The notes below the pieces were generated by a model. The model saw only the letters and a program-made list of their open reading frames with translations, was not told the origin of the DNA and made no database searches. A DNA stretch of 64,000 nucleotides, from assembly GCA_013400115.1 (NCBI GenBank), contig VXBP01003402.1, positions 682,001 through 746,000 on the forward strand, read 5' to 3'. The translations under genes and the position numbers were made by a program. This DNA comes from Rhinopomastus cyanomelas. Taxonomy: Eukaryota; Chordata; Aves; Bucerotiformes; Rhinopomastidae. Of this stretch, positions 10,801-22,800 are shown piece by piece; within the stretch, counting starts at the first letter, position 1, and each line of letters begins with the position of its first letter.

Positions 10801-13800
10801 GGAAAAGCACTTTTAAGTGAAATTGAGTTTTAAAAGCTGTCAGATTAAATAGCTGTGCTTTGAAAAAGACTTTGCTATCATCTCCATGTTCTAACGTGAA
10901 ATGATAAAGCTGTGAAAAAGGGTTATGCAGGAAAGAACAGTTTCCAAAGGGTTAAATCAGGAAGAGCAAACATTTCGTATCCTTTTGGACATTCTCACTA
11001 GGACTCTCTGTCCTACAGGACCGTTTGCACAGTGTTTAGATGTTACATGTACTTGCATGGTTTAAATGATGTAAGTGTTTAATTCACCAACATACAAATG
11101 AGTGAACAAACAAAGTGGCGTTGTTTTGGACAGTTGCCTACTGAAGACAGTCTGCAGCATGGTGGGTAAGTCCCTGGTGAGGCATGGGACAGCACTGCAG
11201 GTGTTTCCTGCCTGGTTTAGCCCTGTGCCAGCATCAGGAGCACAGCAGGAATCTCACTTTCCACCCAGCGTGTGCACCTGCAGCTGAGATATTGTCTTCT
11301 GCAAGAGACTGGGTAATATTTCCTCTTCTGGGTAACAGATTACCCTATAGGTGCCAGCAGCCACTGTCGAGGGCGGTGGTGTTTCTGTCAGCAGACACCA
11401 TGATGCTTGATGTTCTTCCTGTACCTGATGCATCTGGAATCATGAAGCAGAGTTTGGATGGCATTCTGGAGGCAGCCAGCATTATACTCACAGTGGCATT
11501 TAGATGTGATGCTTCCAGGACAGCTCACAAATTTTAATTTAGATTTTTTTTAAATTTAGATTTTAAGAATTAGTTTCATTATTTTAATTTTAAAATGTAA
11601 TTAATTAAAGTTAATTTTATCTCTGAGTCCAGATGGTAGCACATTTTTCATTCGTCCTGCTGCAGGGCACAACTGTTTGCCACGTTGGAAGGCATCCTCC
11701 TTATATAACCAGAATTATTGAGGCTGGAAAAGACCTCTAAGATCATCAAGTCCAGCCTATGACCTAACATCACCACATAAATGTTTGATTGCTGGCAGGT
11801 CAGTAGGGTGCATTGTAGCTAACTCAAAAAATTAGGAGCAAGGAGGTTTACAGTGTAGTATATTAAATTTTTATTTTGATTTGATATAATTTAATGAACA
11901 TTAAATAAAGTGAGTCATGATCTAGGAGAGAACTGGCAAAAAGTGCAGTGAGCTTAAATCACTTCAGTAATCACAGCAGCTGCTTTAATAGCCTTTAGTA
12001 TTTACATCATCCACCACAGCCCAGCTTCATCCGTATCAGTCCCATGAGAAGAAAAAACTGGTAGCTAAATCAATCAGTATCACCCTCAGTTTAAAACTAA
12101 ATCTATATTTAATGTTAAGTGGAGAATAACTTTCTTAGCTCCTTCAGTTTGTGAAGATTCACTAAACAGTCTTCTAATTCCTGTAGCTTGTTCACAAAGC
12201 AGCAGCAGTAAGAACAGTGGTACCATCCTGGCCCTAGAGCAGATGATGAAGATCTAAGACCCTTGAATTTTGTTTTTCAGGCAGCAGCAAAGCAGCACCA
12301 CAGTGTCCTCTCCATCTGTACTCCCCAAAGTGAGTGTTCATGCCAAGTACTTTAATTTACAAACTGGGTTTTGCTCAACAGCTGTTTCATGCAGACTCCT
12401 TGCCTTCAGCCCATCCACCTGGTGCCCTGCATGGCTCTGGTCCAGTGAAGTAACTGATTCTTAATCTCATTAGATATGTAGTGAAGGAAGGTTTGAGGTA
12501 CTGTGCTCTGCACTTTTGGGCTCCTGGGAATCCAAACCTTATCACTTAGAATACTGTTGAGTTTATGAGTGACCACAGAGCAATATAGTGGAAAGTCAAA
12601 GGTTTCCCTTGTCACTCACGTGTTTGACAACCTCAAAATGAAATGTGAAAAATCAGAGAGTTTATTTGATTTAATATGATTTGGTTTGCACATCTTTTGC
12701 AGAGTCTTGAAGTCTCCTTATATTTAAGTACCTTGCCTCATAGCTCAAGCCAAGAGCCAAATACTGAAACAAACTTTTGTACCAGTCTAGTAAATTCTGA
12801 GTTCCCAAAACACTCTATCATAGTTTGGATGTTATTTTATTAAGCTGTCTAAAAGTGTTCTACTTGTGCTCTACTGTAACTATTGCCTTAGATCTTCTGT
12901 TTTCTTGTTCTGAATAGACATTATCCCCATATAGTGACAGTCCCTTCTTTCCCAACAATGGCAACGTACGGACAGACTCAGTACAGCACGGGAATCCAGC
13001 AGGCTGCTGCATACACTGCCTATCCTCCTCCGGGGCAGGCCTACGGAATACCCTCCTACAGTGAGTACTCTGCTGTCACGTTACCTTTGAGGGTGTTGTC
13101 CTGGTGCTCCTAGGAAAGATCTATTTGGAATCTTAAGCTTTAGAATGAAGCATTGTTCCTGTCACACAATCACAGAATGATTGAGGCTGGAAAAGCCCTC
13201 TGAGCTCATCCAGCCCAGCCCATGACCCAACATCACCACATCAGCCAGACCAGGAAACTAAGGGCCACAGCCAGTCTGTCCTTCAGCACCTCCAGGGATG
13301 GGGACACCACCACTGCCCTGGGCAGTCCAATCCAGAGTCTGATCACTCTTTCCATGAGGAGGGGCTTCCTAAAATCCAGCCTAACCCTGCACTCTTGTCC
13401 TGATGCTAGTTGCCTGAGAGAAGAGCCCAAACTCCACCTGACTACAGCCTCCCTTCAAGAAGTGGTAGAGAAGGAGGAGGTCCTGCCTGAGTCTCTTCTT
13501 TGCCAGGCTAAATACCTGCAGTTTCTTCAGCCTCTCCTCATAGGTCAACATTCTCTTCTTAGGCTTAGAGGAAAATCTGACTTGGTTAAATATGTCAGGA
13601 TTGTGTTGAACTGTCTGCCAGCCCTTGATTAGCCCGGGTTATAATGATAGAAACTAGGTGAGTTTGGAACCAATCAGAAGTAGGGTATGAGACAGCGTGA
13701 GAAGCTCGGGTTCAGCAGGATGTGCCACTTAGGAGCAGTGATCAGGGAGTGTTCCCAAGACAGTCTCTGTAGTAACTGGTATTTACTACACTTGCCTTCC

Positions 13801-16800
13801 TTCTGGAGTTCTGATGGTACCAACTACTTTGAGAAAAACTTACATTATTACAGAACAACCAAGACACAGAGCAGAATAAGGCATGGGTGAAATTATACAG
13901 AGGACAGTCTGGTTTGGAAGGTGTTTAAATGTACAGTTGTTGGCTGTAGGTGCAGTAACTGTTTCTAACCCAGTCAGCACTGGTCTCTGCTTTTGCACAG
14001 CCTCGCCAGCAGCTGTGGGGAGATGGTGCTGGACAGGAGCAGCTGGCAGGGGACTGATTAAATGGGCACTACTGATGGAGGAATGCCTGGTAAACCAAGT
14101 ATGAAGAGTGTCCTCAAACTGCATGGAAATACTGAGGAAGCTGGGAATTTCTTCATCTCCTGCGTACCAAAGAGACACTGCTCTTGCTTGGGTACAGGTC
14201 TCTAACAGAAAGCTTTCAGCTTCTTAGCTTTGAGCTCCTTAGTCTTAGCCGTTCCTATTCAAATGGCTTCATCGTTCTGTTTCTGCTCCTCTTTATTCTG
14301 TTACTCTTAAATGCCTTCACTCATTTGGAGAATATCTTTTCCTGACAAGAGACTTTTATGCAGCCATTGCCAAGGCTTTCACTGAAGGTAAATCCGGTGC
14401 AGTGGTCTAGAAGGCCAGGGAAATGGGCTTGGCAGACTCCAGGCTGTACCATGATGATGAGAGGAATGTTTCGAGACCCTTTCCTGGAGCTACTCCTGTG
14501 TTTGCATCAGCTGGCAGATTTCCAAGGCAAACTCTGAACAGTTGTCCTGTTAGAGCAGGTGAAAGCAGAGCCATTTGTTACTGCCTAGAGTCTTTAGGGC
14601 ATACATATGTCAGGCCCATATGCTGCGTATAAATCCTGTGGATGACCTCTTAGCATCCTTGAACAGCAAGTTCCCTCCCCCAGCCCACATACCCTCTCTG
14701 AGATACTCAGCACAGCCCATGAAAACCTCCACCTGGCTGACAACCAAGAACAATGAGGCAGTATTGTTTTTAGGCACAAAAACACAACTCAGCCGATTTC
14801 TAGACAAAACAGGACACTGAGTGCAAATTAATTTGGTGCAAAGTTATTTCACTGTCTGACAACAGTTTTTAGACTTCCAGGAAGGCCCATTCACTGAAGA
14901 TTAATTGTAACTGGAGTAGATGGAGCGCTCGCATGCGGAGTGCTGGTGTAACTGGAAAGTATGGGGTGTTTGAAAAGTCACTTCTCCACGTGCACTCACA
15001 GAAGCCTTCACATCCCCAGCAGATGCTTGTACCAACACATGTTCCTTCACTGTCCAAACAGCCTCCCAGCCCTTCACGACACGTTAGCAGCGGTGTTGGC
15101 ATCTTGCTGCTAACTTGCACTCACAGAATTGTTATGGTTGAAAAGGACCTCTAAGATCATCAAGGCCAACCTTCAGCCCAACACCTCCATGACCACTAGA
15201 CCATGTCCTAAAGTGCCACATCTACTCGCCTTTTGAACCCCTCCAGGGCTGGGATTCCACAACCTCCCTGGGCAGCCTGTTCCAATGTTTAACCCCTCTT
15301 TCACTACTCAAATGGCATTACAGCTGTCCTCACCTACAGCTAAAAAGCTATTTTGGTTAAAGAAAACATTGTGTCTGGGAGAACTTATTCCCAACCTGAG
15401 CACCTGCAGACTCATTGCTTTAAAGTCATTAAGCAAGAAGACAGCCTGTTTGGTGGAAGGCACATGAATTCAGCTTGTCTCTGGCAAGTTTATCTGCAGA
15501 TGCTAAAAGATGCCAGCAGCCTGGGAAGTTTGTGAATGCAAGGCCAGAACATCAACAGGGTCTTTGTTCAGTCCTGGCACTCAGGGTGCCTCCAATAGCC
15601 ATTTCTATTTTGTGTAAATAGGCCTGGGAAGGAGGGAGGGCTCACGCCCAGAGGCTTCACAGCAAGACACACCTTTCAGCTCTTTATTTTAATAATAACA
15701 GCTGTGCAATCTCGGCGGCATCTCAGGATAAAATATCAAGCCCTTTCACTACCAAGGTTTCATCTTGCACTGTTTAATTCAGCTGTTTTTGTTCCTCCTG
15801 TAAGTTCTCCATTTCACTGCCTGATTTTAGTAATTCAAATGTTTTTGTGGCTTCAGGGCTTACCTGTTGCTCCCAAACCGTGTGTTATGTGAAGCTGGAT
15901 AGATGATAACCCTCTTGTATAACTTGCCAATAAATATTTTGTTACTGAAGCTGAGAATATAGTGCAAGTAAAGGGTAAATCTGAGAGCAGAAGTCTTGAG
16001 GTTATTTCACTGAAGGTCCTGTTTCTTTGTTAATCATTGCTTGCATCTGATAACCATTCAGAAAGTTAAGTAGTTGATGAGTTTAATTCCAAAACAGAGC
16101 TGTTTGTTCAGAAACTGGTTTTGAAAACAGTATAATTAATGCTTGTTTACCCATCTTAGCAAAAGTTTGTTTGGGTAAAGATACAGGATGATCAGATACT
16201 GTTTGTGTTGTATTTAGTTGACTGTTATTTAGGAGACCTGTTGGGGTAATGCAAACAAATTTTTAAAATAATGTAGGAAAAAGGACGGTATCAGTTAAAA
16301 TCTAGCTGAAAAAATGTGAATTCCTAAATGTGCTTATTAACACCTTTGTATGACAAGCACTCATATTGTGATCTTGGCTCCTGCTCTGTGCCCTAAAGGC
16401 ATCAAAACAGAGGACAGCCTGAGCCATTCCCCAGGACAGAGTGGGTTTCTGAGCTACGGATCCAGCTTCAGCACACCGGCCGCCGGACAAGCACCGTACA
16501 CGTACCAGATGCATGGTGAGTACAGCCCTGCGCCTTGCTATGAGCGAGTCAGAGTCGCAGACCCTGCTTTAGACCAGTTCTTCTTCAGCAATTACAATGA
16601 AAAGCCATTCTGTTTTGCTCGTCAAAGCATTAAATCCCAGCTGATGTACTGGATCACTAGTACATGCTAGCAAACTCACACTGGGTCAAAACAAGCTTTG
16701 TCTTTTCAGGGAAACTGTGTTGTTTGGGATTTTTTTTTTAGTCAATTTTTGTGACTGCATACCTGGGATCGTTATGTTAGGTTCTGAGTTGAAGCAGAAC

Positions 16801-19800
16801 AAAGGTGGTTTTACACTTCGTGCAGACAGCACTGGTATTATTGTGCTCCTGTCTTACTCTGTCCTGAGCAACCTGCTCTGTGGTTAAACTGCTCTACATT
16901 CTATCCACTTTTTTTTAAATAAAGCTGATACTTTGATAGTAAAGTATTTTTTACTGTTAAGATACAACTGATACCTGCTAACATACGTCTACCTGTCTTA
17001 ACTCCTAAAGTACCAAGATCATTCATTACCTAGAGATTACCAAGGAAAGGTTCAGAAGAGCAGAGCTGAAAGCAGCTGGCTTTTCCCAAAGGTTGCTGAG
17101 CTAGGATTTAGTAAGTTTAAAAAGAACTGCTTTATTGCTGTCAGAAAAATAACTGATTATAAAATAACCAACTGGATTCCCCTAAGGCTTCGAAGCCAGT
17201 GCCTTGTGCTTGTAGCTTTGTAACTCTTCTGTTGTATAACCAGGAAAGCCCAAATGTACTCTTATTTCTGAAAATGCAACTTCATGTTCTTTTCTGGTCA
17301 TTCCATTTGAGAAACTGTGAAACAGCAACTCTCACGAGACTGGATGTTGACTTGCCAACTCCAAAAAGTAATGCAAGTGTTTACATCTGAATTGCCAGGC
17401 AGTGGCAATGGCAGTGGAAGTGGTAGGATTTCACTTGTGACTCCATTTAGCTGACTGGTGGAATGGTGTTTCATTCCTTTGAGCATTTTGGTGCTGCTGG
17501 TCAGACAGCTAAGCTGCATGTGGCAGGTTTTCATTGTTTGGCTGATACTCCATTGCCTTTCCCCCTAGCGTGGGCTGTTTCTTTGTGAGTTATGTTGATT
17601 TCTTTTCCTGGGTCATTAGGCACGGATTGGAAGAGGAAGATGTCCTCTGGAAGATGTCCTCTGTGTAATATGAATTTAAAAACCCATGCCCAGGCAGTCC
17701 TGCAAAGAGTGATGGTTAACTGTAATGAAGACAACAGCAGATTGGAGGAACCATAGCATTACCATTTCAGCTTTATCAGTCGTTTTACGTACAGGAAGGG
17801 TAATGAGCACATTGTGAGCAATAGATTCTGAGAGACTCCATCACTGTGCCTCTGTCTGGAGTCCTCTTGGAGTGCAATTTCATTCCTCACCCGTACTCCT
17901 CGTATTCTGAGTCCACTCTGTTGTTTGTCTTGCAAACGATCTGAGGAACTTGGGAGTTAACTAGTGAGGAATTACTAGCTTGACTAGTAAAAAGTAAATA
18001 TGAGGTTTTTGTCTCAGCTCACCTGGGTTCGAATGTGCCCTGCATTGAGCATGAGTTGCCTGGGTGCAAGAGCTGAGCCAAGTGTTAAAAAACCTCTCCA
18101 AGAAATTGAAATGCAAAGGTTGTTGCAGCTTCTTAGCAAATATCATCATTGCTGGTAAAGATGTGATGGTGGCACAAATGGATATATCTCTAGTAATTTA
18201 AAATTGCTCAATTTAGGTGCTGGTGGATGGTCAGGAAGCCCATCCACCACACAGGCTGAATGTGCTGCATCCTCTCCTGCTATGCCTCTACACACCCAGC
18301 CTCACTAGTTTGCAAGCAGCTCAGGTACAGCTGCAGCATCCCTCCTAGCAGCTGTGCTGGTCCATGGGCTCTCTGAGAGGCCCCGTCACTGGAAGTCAAA
18401 ATTCCGTCCAGGGCGAGTGACTTTGCTGGAGGGAAGGTGAATGCACCCAATGCTCTGACTTGCTTTTGCACTTCCCTCATGGATTTTCCAAGGGTTGCAA
18501 AACCAAAGAGAAATTGTATGGCTTTCTGAAGTTCTTGTAGGAGGCATGGAAAGGGAGAGAGATTAACTCCCTTGCTTTGCTTTATTACTCTAGCTAGGGG
18601 TCTCTAGGCAAGCATTCCCTAGGGAGGATGCTGTGCTGTTAGGTGAAATCATTTTTCAAGTTTTTGTGCCCATAAGAGAATTGCAGACACCTCCCTAAGC
18701 CCTTAATGCAAAATAAAACAGAGGAAAACAGTTTTTGTAAGTGTCAGGCAAAGGGAGTAGGAGTAAATGTGTCTTCCTGCTGAAAACAGATATTTCCACC
18801 CTTCTTCTCCTTGCTCACGAGAGGAGCAGTCTGAAGCTCCCTGACTCAATGGTTTATTTACCTTGCTGAGTGCTAGTGAAAGGTTTGAGTGAGAAGTCAG
18901 GAGCCTTCCTGTGCTGAGTGTTACTGAGGAATGTGTGCTCAGAGATTTCCCACGCCACAGCACTTGGGGGTGGGGAGATGATGGCTCAGTCTCCATAATG
19001 TGAGCAAGCAACTGTGCATCTCACCCAGCTCCAGGACCACTGAGCCTTGTGACAAGTTCACATCAGTCCTTTTGGTTGCCCCATTGCTGATGCAAGCAGG
19101 GACTCTGGGTGAGGGGCTAAACCAGCTGAAAAGGACACATTTCTAATTACATATTTTTATGAATTGACATTTCAGAGGGACTTTAAGAGTCAGGTTCTTA
19201 ACCCCCACTTCAAGGACAAAATATTACTGCGTTTTACTGAGAGATCTTGAAGAAGGTGACATGCAGGGGAGCAGCAAAGAAGGGCATTGCTAGGAGCGTG
19301 CACTGCTCAGGTTGTATTTTAACAAATTTCAAAAATTATTTGTTTAAGCTAATCATAGAAAGTTAGAGGTTGGAAGGGACCTCTAGAGATCATCTAGTCC
19401 AACCCCCCTGCCAGAGCAGGTTCCCCTAGATCAGGTAACACAGGGCTGCATCCAGGTGGGTTTTGAGTGTCTCCAGAGCAGGAGACTCCACAACCTCTCT
19501 GGGCAGCCGGTGTCAGGGATCTGTCATCCTCTCAGTAAAAGTTTTTCTTTATGTTTTTCCTCTGCTCAAGCTTGTCCCCACGGCTCTGTGCTCAGTCTTT
19601 CAAGCAGTTTCCTGTTCTTCTTGAACTGACGGGCCCAGAACTGGACACGGTATTCCAGTGGTGGCCTCACCAGGGCAGATTAGAGGGGCAGGAGGACCTC
19701 TCTTGATCTATTACCAATCTCCTTCTAATCTACTCCAGAATGCCACTGGCCTTCTTTGCCACAAGGGGCCCACTGGTGGCTCATGGTCATCCTTCTGTCC

Positions 19801-22800
19801 ACCAGGACCCCAGGGTCCCTTTCTCCTATACCACTCTCTAACGGGTCAGTCCTCAACCTGTACCCCAGTGCATGAGGACACCTCCTCACTGTCCCCTCAT
19901 TTGAGAGTTTCATGGTCCATCCAGCAAATAGGCACCTACCATCGGTGTGTTAGGCCAATGGTAAAGGAGTTAATGACCTCTTGGGTGACAAGTACTTTGT
20001 CTCATGGGGCTCTAGGGAAAATATTCTCCTTCATGAAGTATCAACACAGTTGGTGTTGGTTTGTTTCCTCTCATGTGTGTTTGATACCAGCAATAACCAT
20101 GGCTGGGATACGTGTGTCAGGTCCCTGATGGCTGTTGTCGGTACGATGGTACGTCTGAAGTCAGATTCTGCTCTTTCTTAAGCCTGCGTTGATTACAAAC
20201 ACCAATGGTGCAGGTGCAGTGGGATACCATTCAGCTTGTCATCATTATCTCCTGTTACCGGCTGTACTCCGATTCTTGAGGGAGAACAGAATCCACAAAA
20301 ACAAGAATGGGGATAGAATGTTATTTTAGTCATTAAGTGGTAAAGAAAAAAACCTGTTTTATAGCCAGGCAGAAGAGCGTATCTGTTTTCATTCCTCTTG
20401 AGCATGTAAATAAATTAAATGTGGGATGGTTTATAAGCCAAATTGCTAATGCAGTGTGTCACACACCACAAATAAATACAGATTATGGGATTGGCAAGTT
20501 CCATAGCTCATCAAAATGACACAAAACGATTACAGAGGTGCTACAGATTGCAATAATTATTTGAATTGCCATGTGGCACAGTGAATGTGATGTATTGCTG
20601 CTTTGCACAACTTTCAAACAGGCTGAAATCTGGTAGCCACTTGGTTACTCCAAAGGAACAGCATTTTTTTCCTTTTATTTTTAACTAGAGCAGTATTGTA
20701 CAGTGCTATTTCATGTCTTTGCTGCATATACAGAACAAACTTGTTTCATAATGAAATAAAGATATTTCATAGAATCGGTAAGATTGGAAGAGACCTACAA
20801 GATTATCCAGTCCCACCATCAACCCAACCCCACCATGGCCACTGAACCCTGACCTCCAGGGCCACATCTACTGGTCTTTTGAACCCCTCCAGGGATGGCA
20901 ACTCCACTCCATGCTGGGCAGGCTGTTCCAATCCCTGACCACTCTGTCAAGGAAGAGATTCTCCTGATGTCCAGCCTAACCCTCCCCTGGCACAACTTGC
21001 GGCTGTTTCCTCGTTTTATTGCTGGTGACTTGAGAGAAAAGACTGACTCCCACATCTGTACAACCTCTCTTCATATAGTTGTAAAAAGCTGTAAGGTTTC
21101 CTCTCAATTCATATATGAATTGAAATTAATATTTCCTCTTCACTCATATTTGAAACGTGAGAGTGGCCAGTCTGGGGAATCCACTCTAGAAATGGTTTTT
21201 GAGTCTGAAGAGGACAGAAGAGCCTGATTTTTGTCTTTAAAGAGCTTCATTTGTAATGCTGTTAAATGCATTTTGCTCAGCTGGGTATTAGAAGGCTGTG
21301 GTGCTTTTTAGCACCTGCTTACGTTTTCTGACAATTGCAAAATTATTATTCAATGGCAGAAGCAGAACACAAGGCATAAAAATTATATCCATCTTCTGCC
21401 CTGAAGAACTCACCACCTTGCCCATCCATTGAGGAAACTGCTTGTTGTTGCTGAGGGTGAAGGAGAAAGCTTTGAATATAAGAAACTTGTAGTTGAAGGA
21501 GCTGTGTAAAATACAAAGAGGACATTGTGCCAGCACATTAGCTAACGTGGAAACCCATCAGCTCTGCAGAGAGCACAACAGCAGCGAGCTTCCAGAGCGC
21601 TTCCTGTGGCTGCTTGAGCATGTGTTACCCCTTTACGGCACATCAGGCCATCTCTGCTCAGCTTGTCAGTAATTCCTAGACAATGCCTTGCTCTTCAGTT
21701 GTTATTGCTAAAATGACAGCCAGAATGAAGCTATGAAGTTGCACAACAGTTAAAAGTGTGGCCAACGACCACCACGGATAGAGTTGTTGGGCAGGAAAAT
21801 ATTTGACCACTTTTTTTGACTTTAATATCCAAATCTGTCTACCCACAAAATACTTTTTGCATTACAAAGGAACATCCAGTTATGTAACTGGGATAACTTT
21901 CCTTTGCCAAGGAGTCACAAAGCAGGATTGAGTTTGGTACAGACATAAGTTAGGGGCTGAAGACCTATGCAGTGAAATCCTTTGCTGCTGCTGAGCATTT
22001 AGTTTTTTTCTTTGTGTGGTCCATCCTGATCAGCTGTCAAATACTGAGTTAATAGAAAGCAGAATTTATTTTGCATGATACTAATTTAAAATTAATTGAT
22101 TATATATGCAGTTTATGTTTGTGGATTGAATTGTTTATGAATTGTTCTGTTGGCCTGAGACCAAGTAAAATCTGAGTGTTTAATCAATTGAAGTGTTTTC
22201 TTATGCTGGAGAGATTTTGGCTCTTGTTAGCATCTGGATCACCTAGCCAGTCTTTTCCCAATGACTTTCTTGGAGTTGTTTGCCAGTTTGTATGTTACAT
22301 GTTTAATGTGAGACCACAAGTATCTATTGGGCATGCACAGTTAGCTCCATGTGCGTTAGGTTTGCGGAGGAAGTGGCATGTTTAATTTTAAGTTGATTCT
22401 GTAAGCAGTTAGTGATGAAATGTGTGAGAAGAGGAAATTTCAATCTACACTTGAGAAACGCGAATGGCACTTAGGCATACGGACGGTGAATCCGTCTGAA
22501 GTCCCAGAAAATAAAGATGAGCGACAGCAAACTGTCACTCCGATGCCTTAGATTCACAGAATTAAAACCTCACTAGAAAATGAGTGGTCTCTTTCAAAGC
22601 TTCTGCTTCATCACAGCTGGTTTGCATTAGCTGCAGTCTGAAAGTGTGGCAGTAAAGCTGTGCTGCACTCCGTGGTGGGTTCAGCAGGGAGAGGCCTCTC
22701 TTCAGGAGGGGTCAGACCTCACTTTTTACAGTGTAAATACAAGGTTCCTCAGAATAACAGCAGAGTCTCTCTTTCAAAGATTTTTTAATCACCAGGGGCT

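Larger units (their letters stand above)
13061..16398 (+). other. EYA2 intron (3.3 kb)
   Basis: It carries two antisense CR1 pieces (13163-13560 and 15120-15310). The remainder shows no recognisable gene. Confidence 0.88.
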
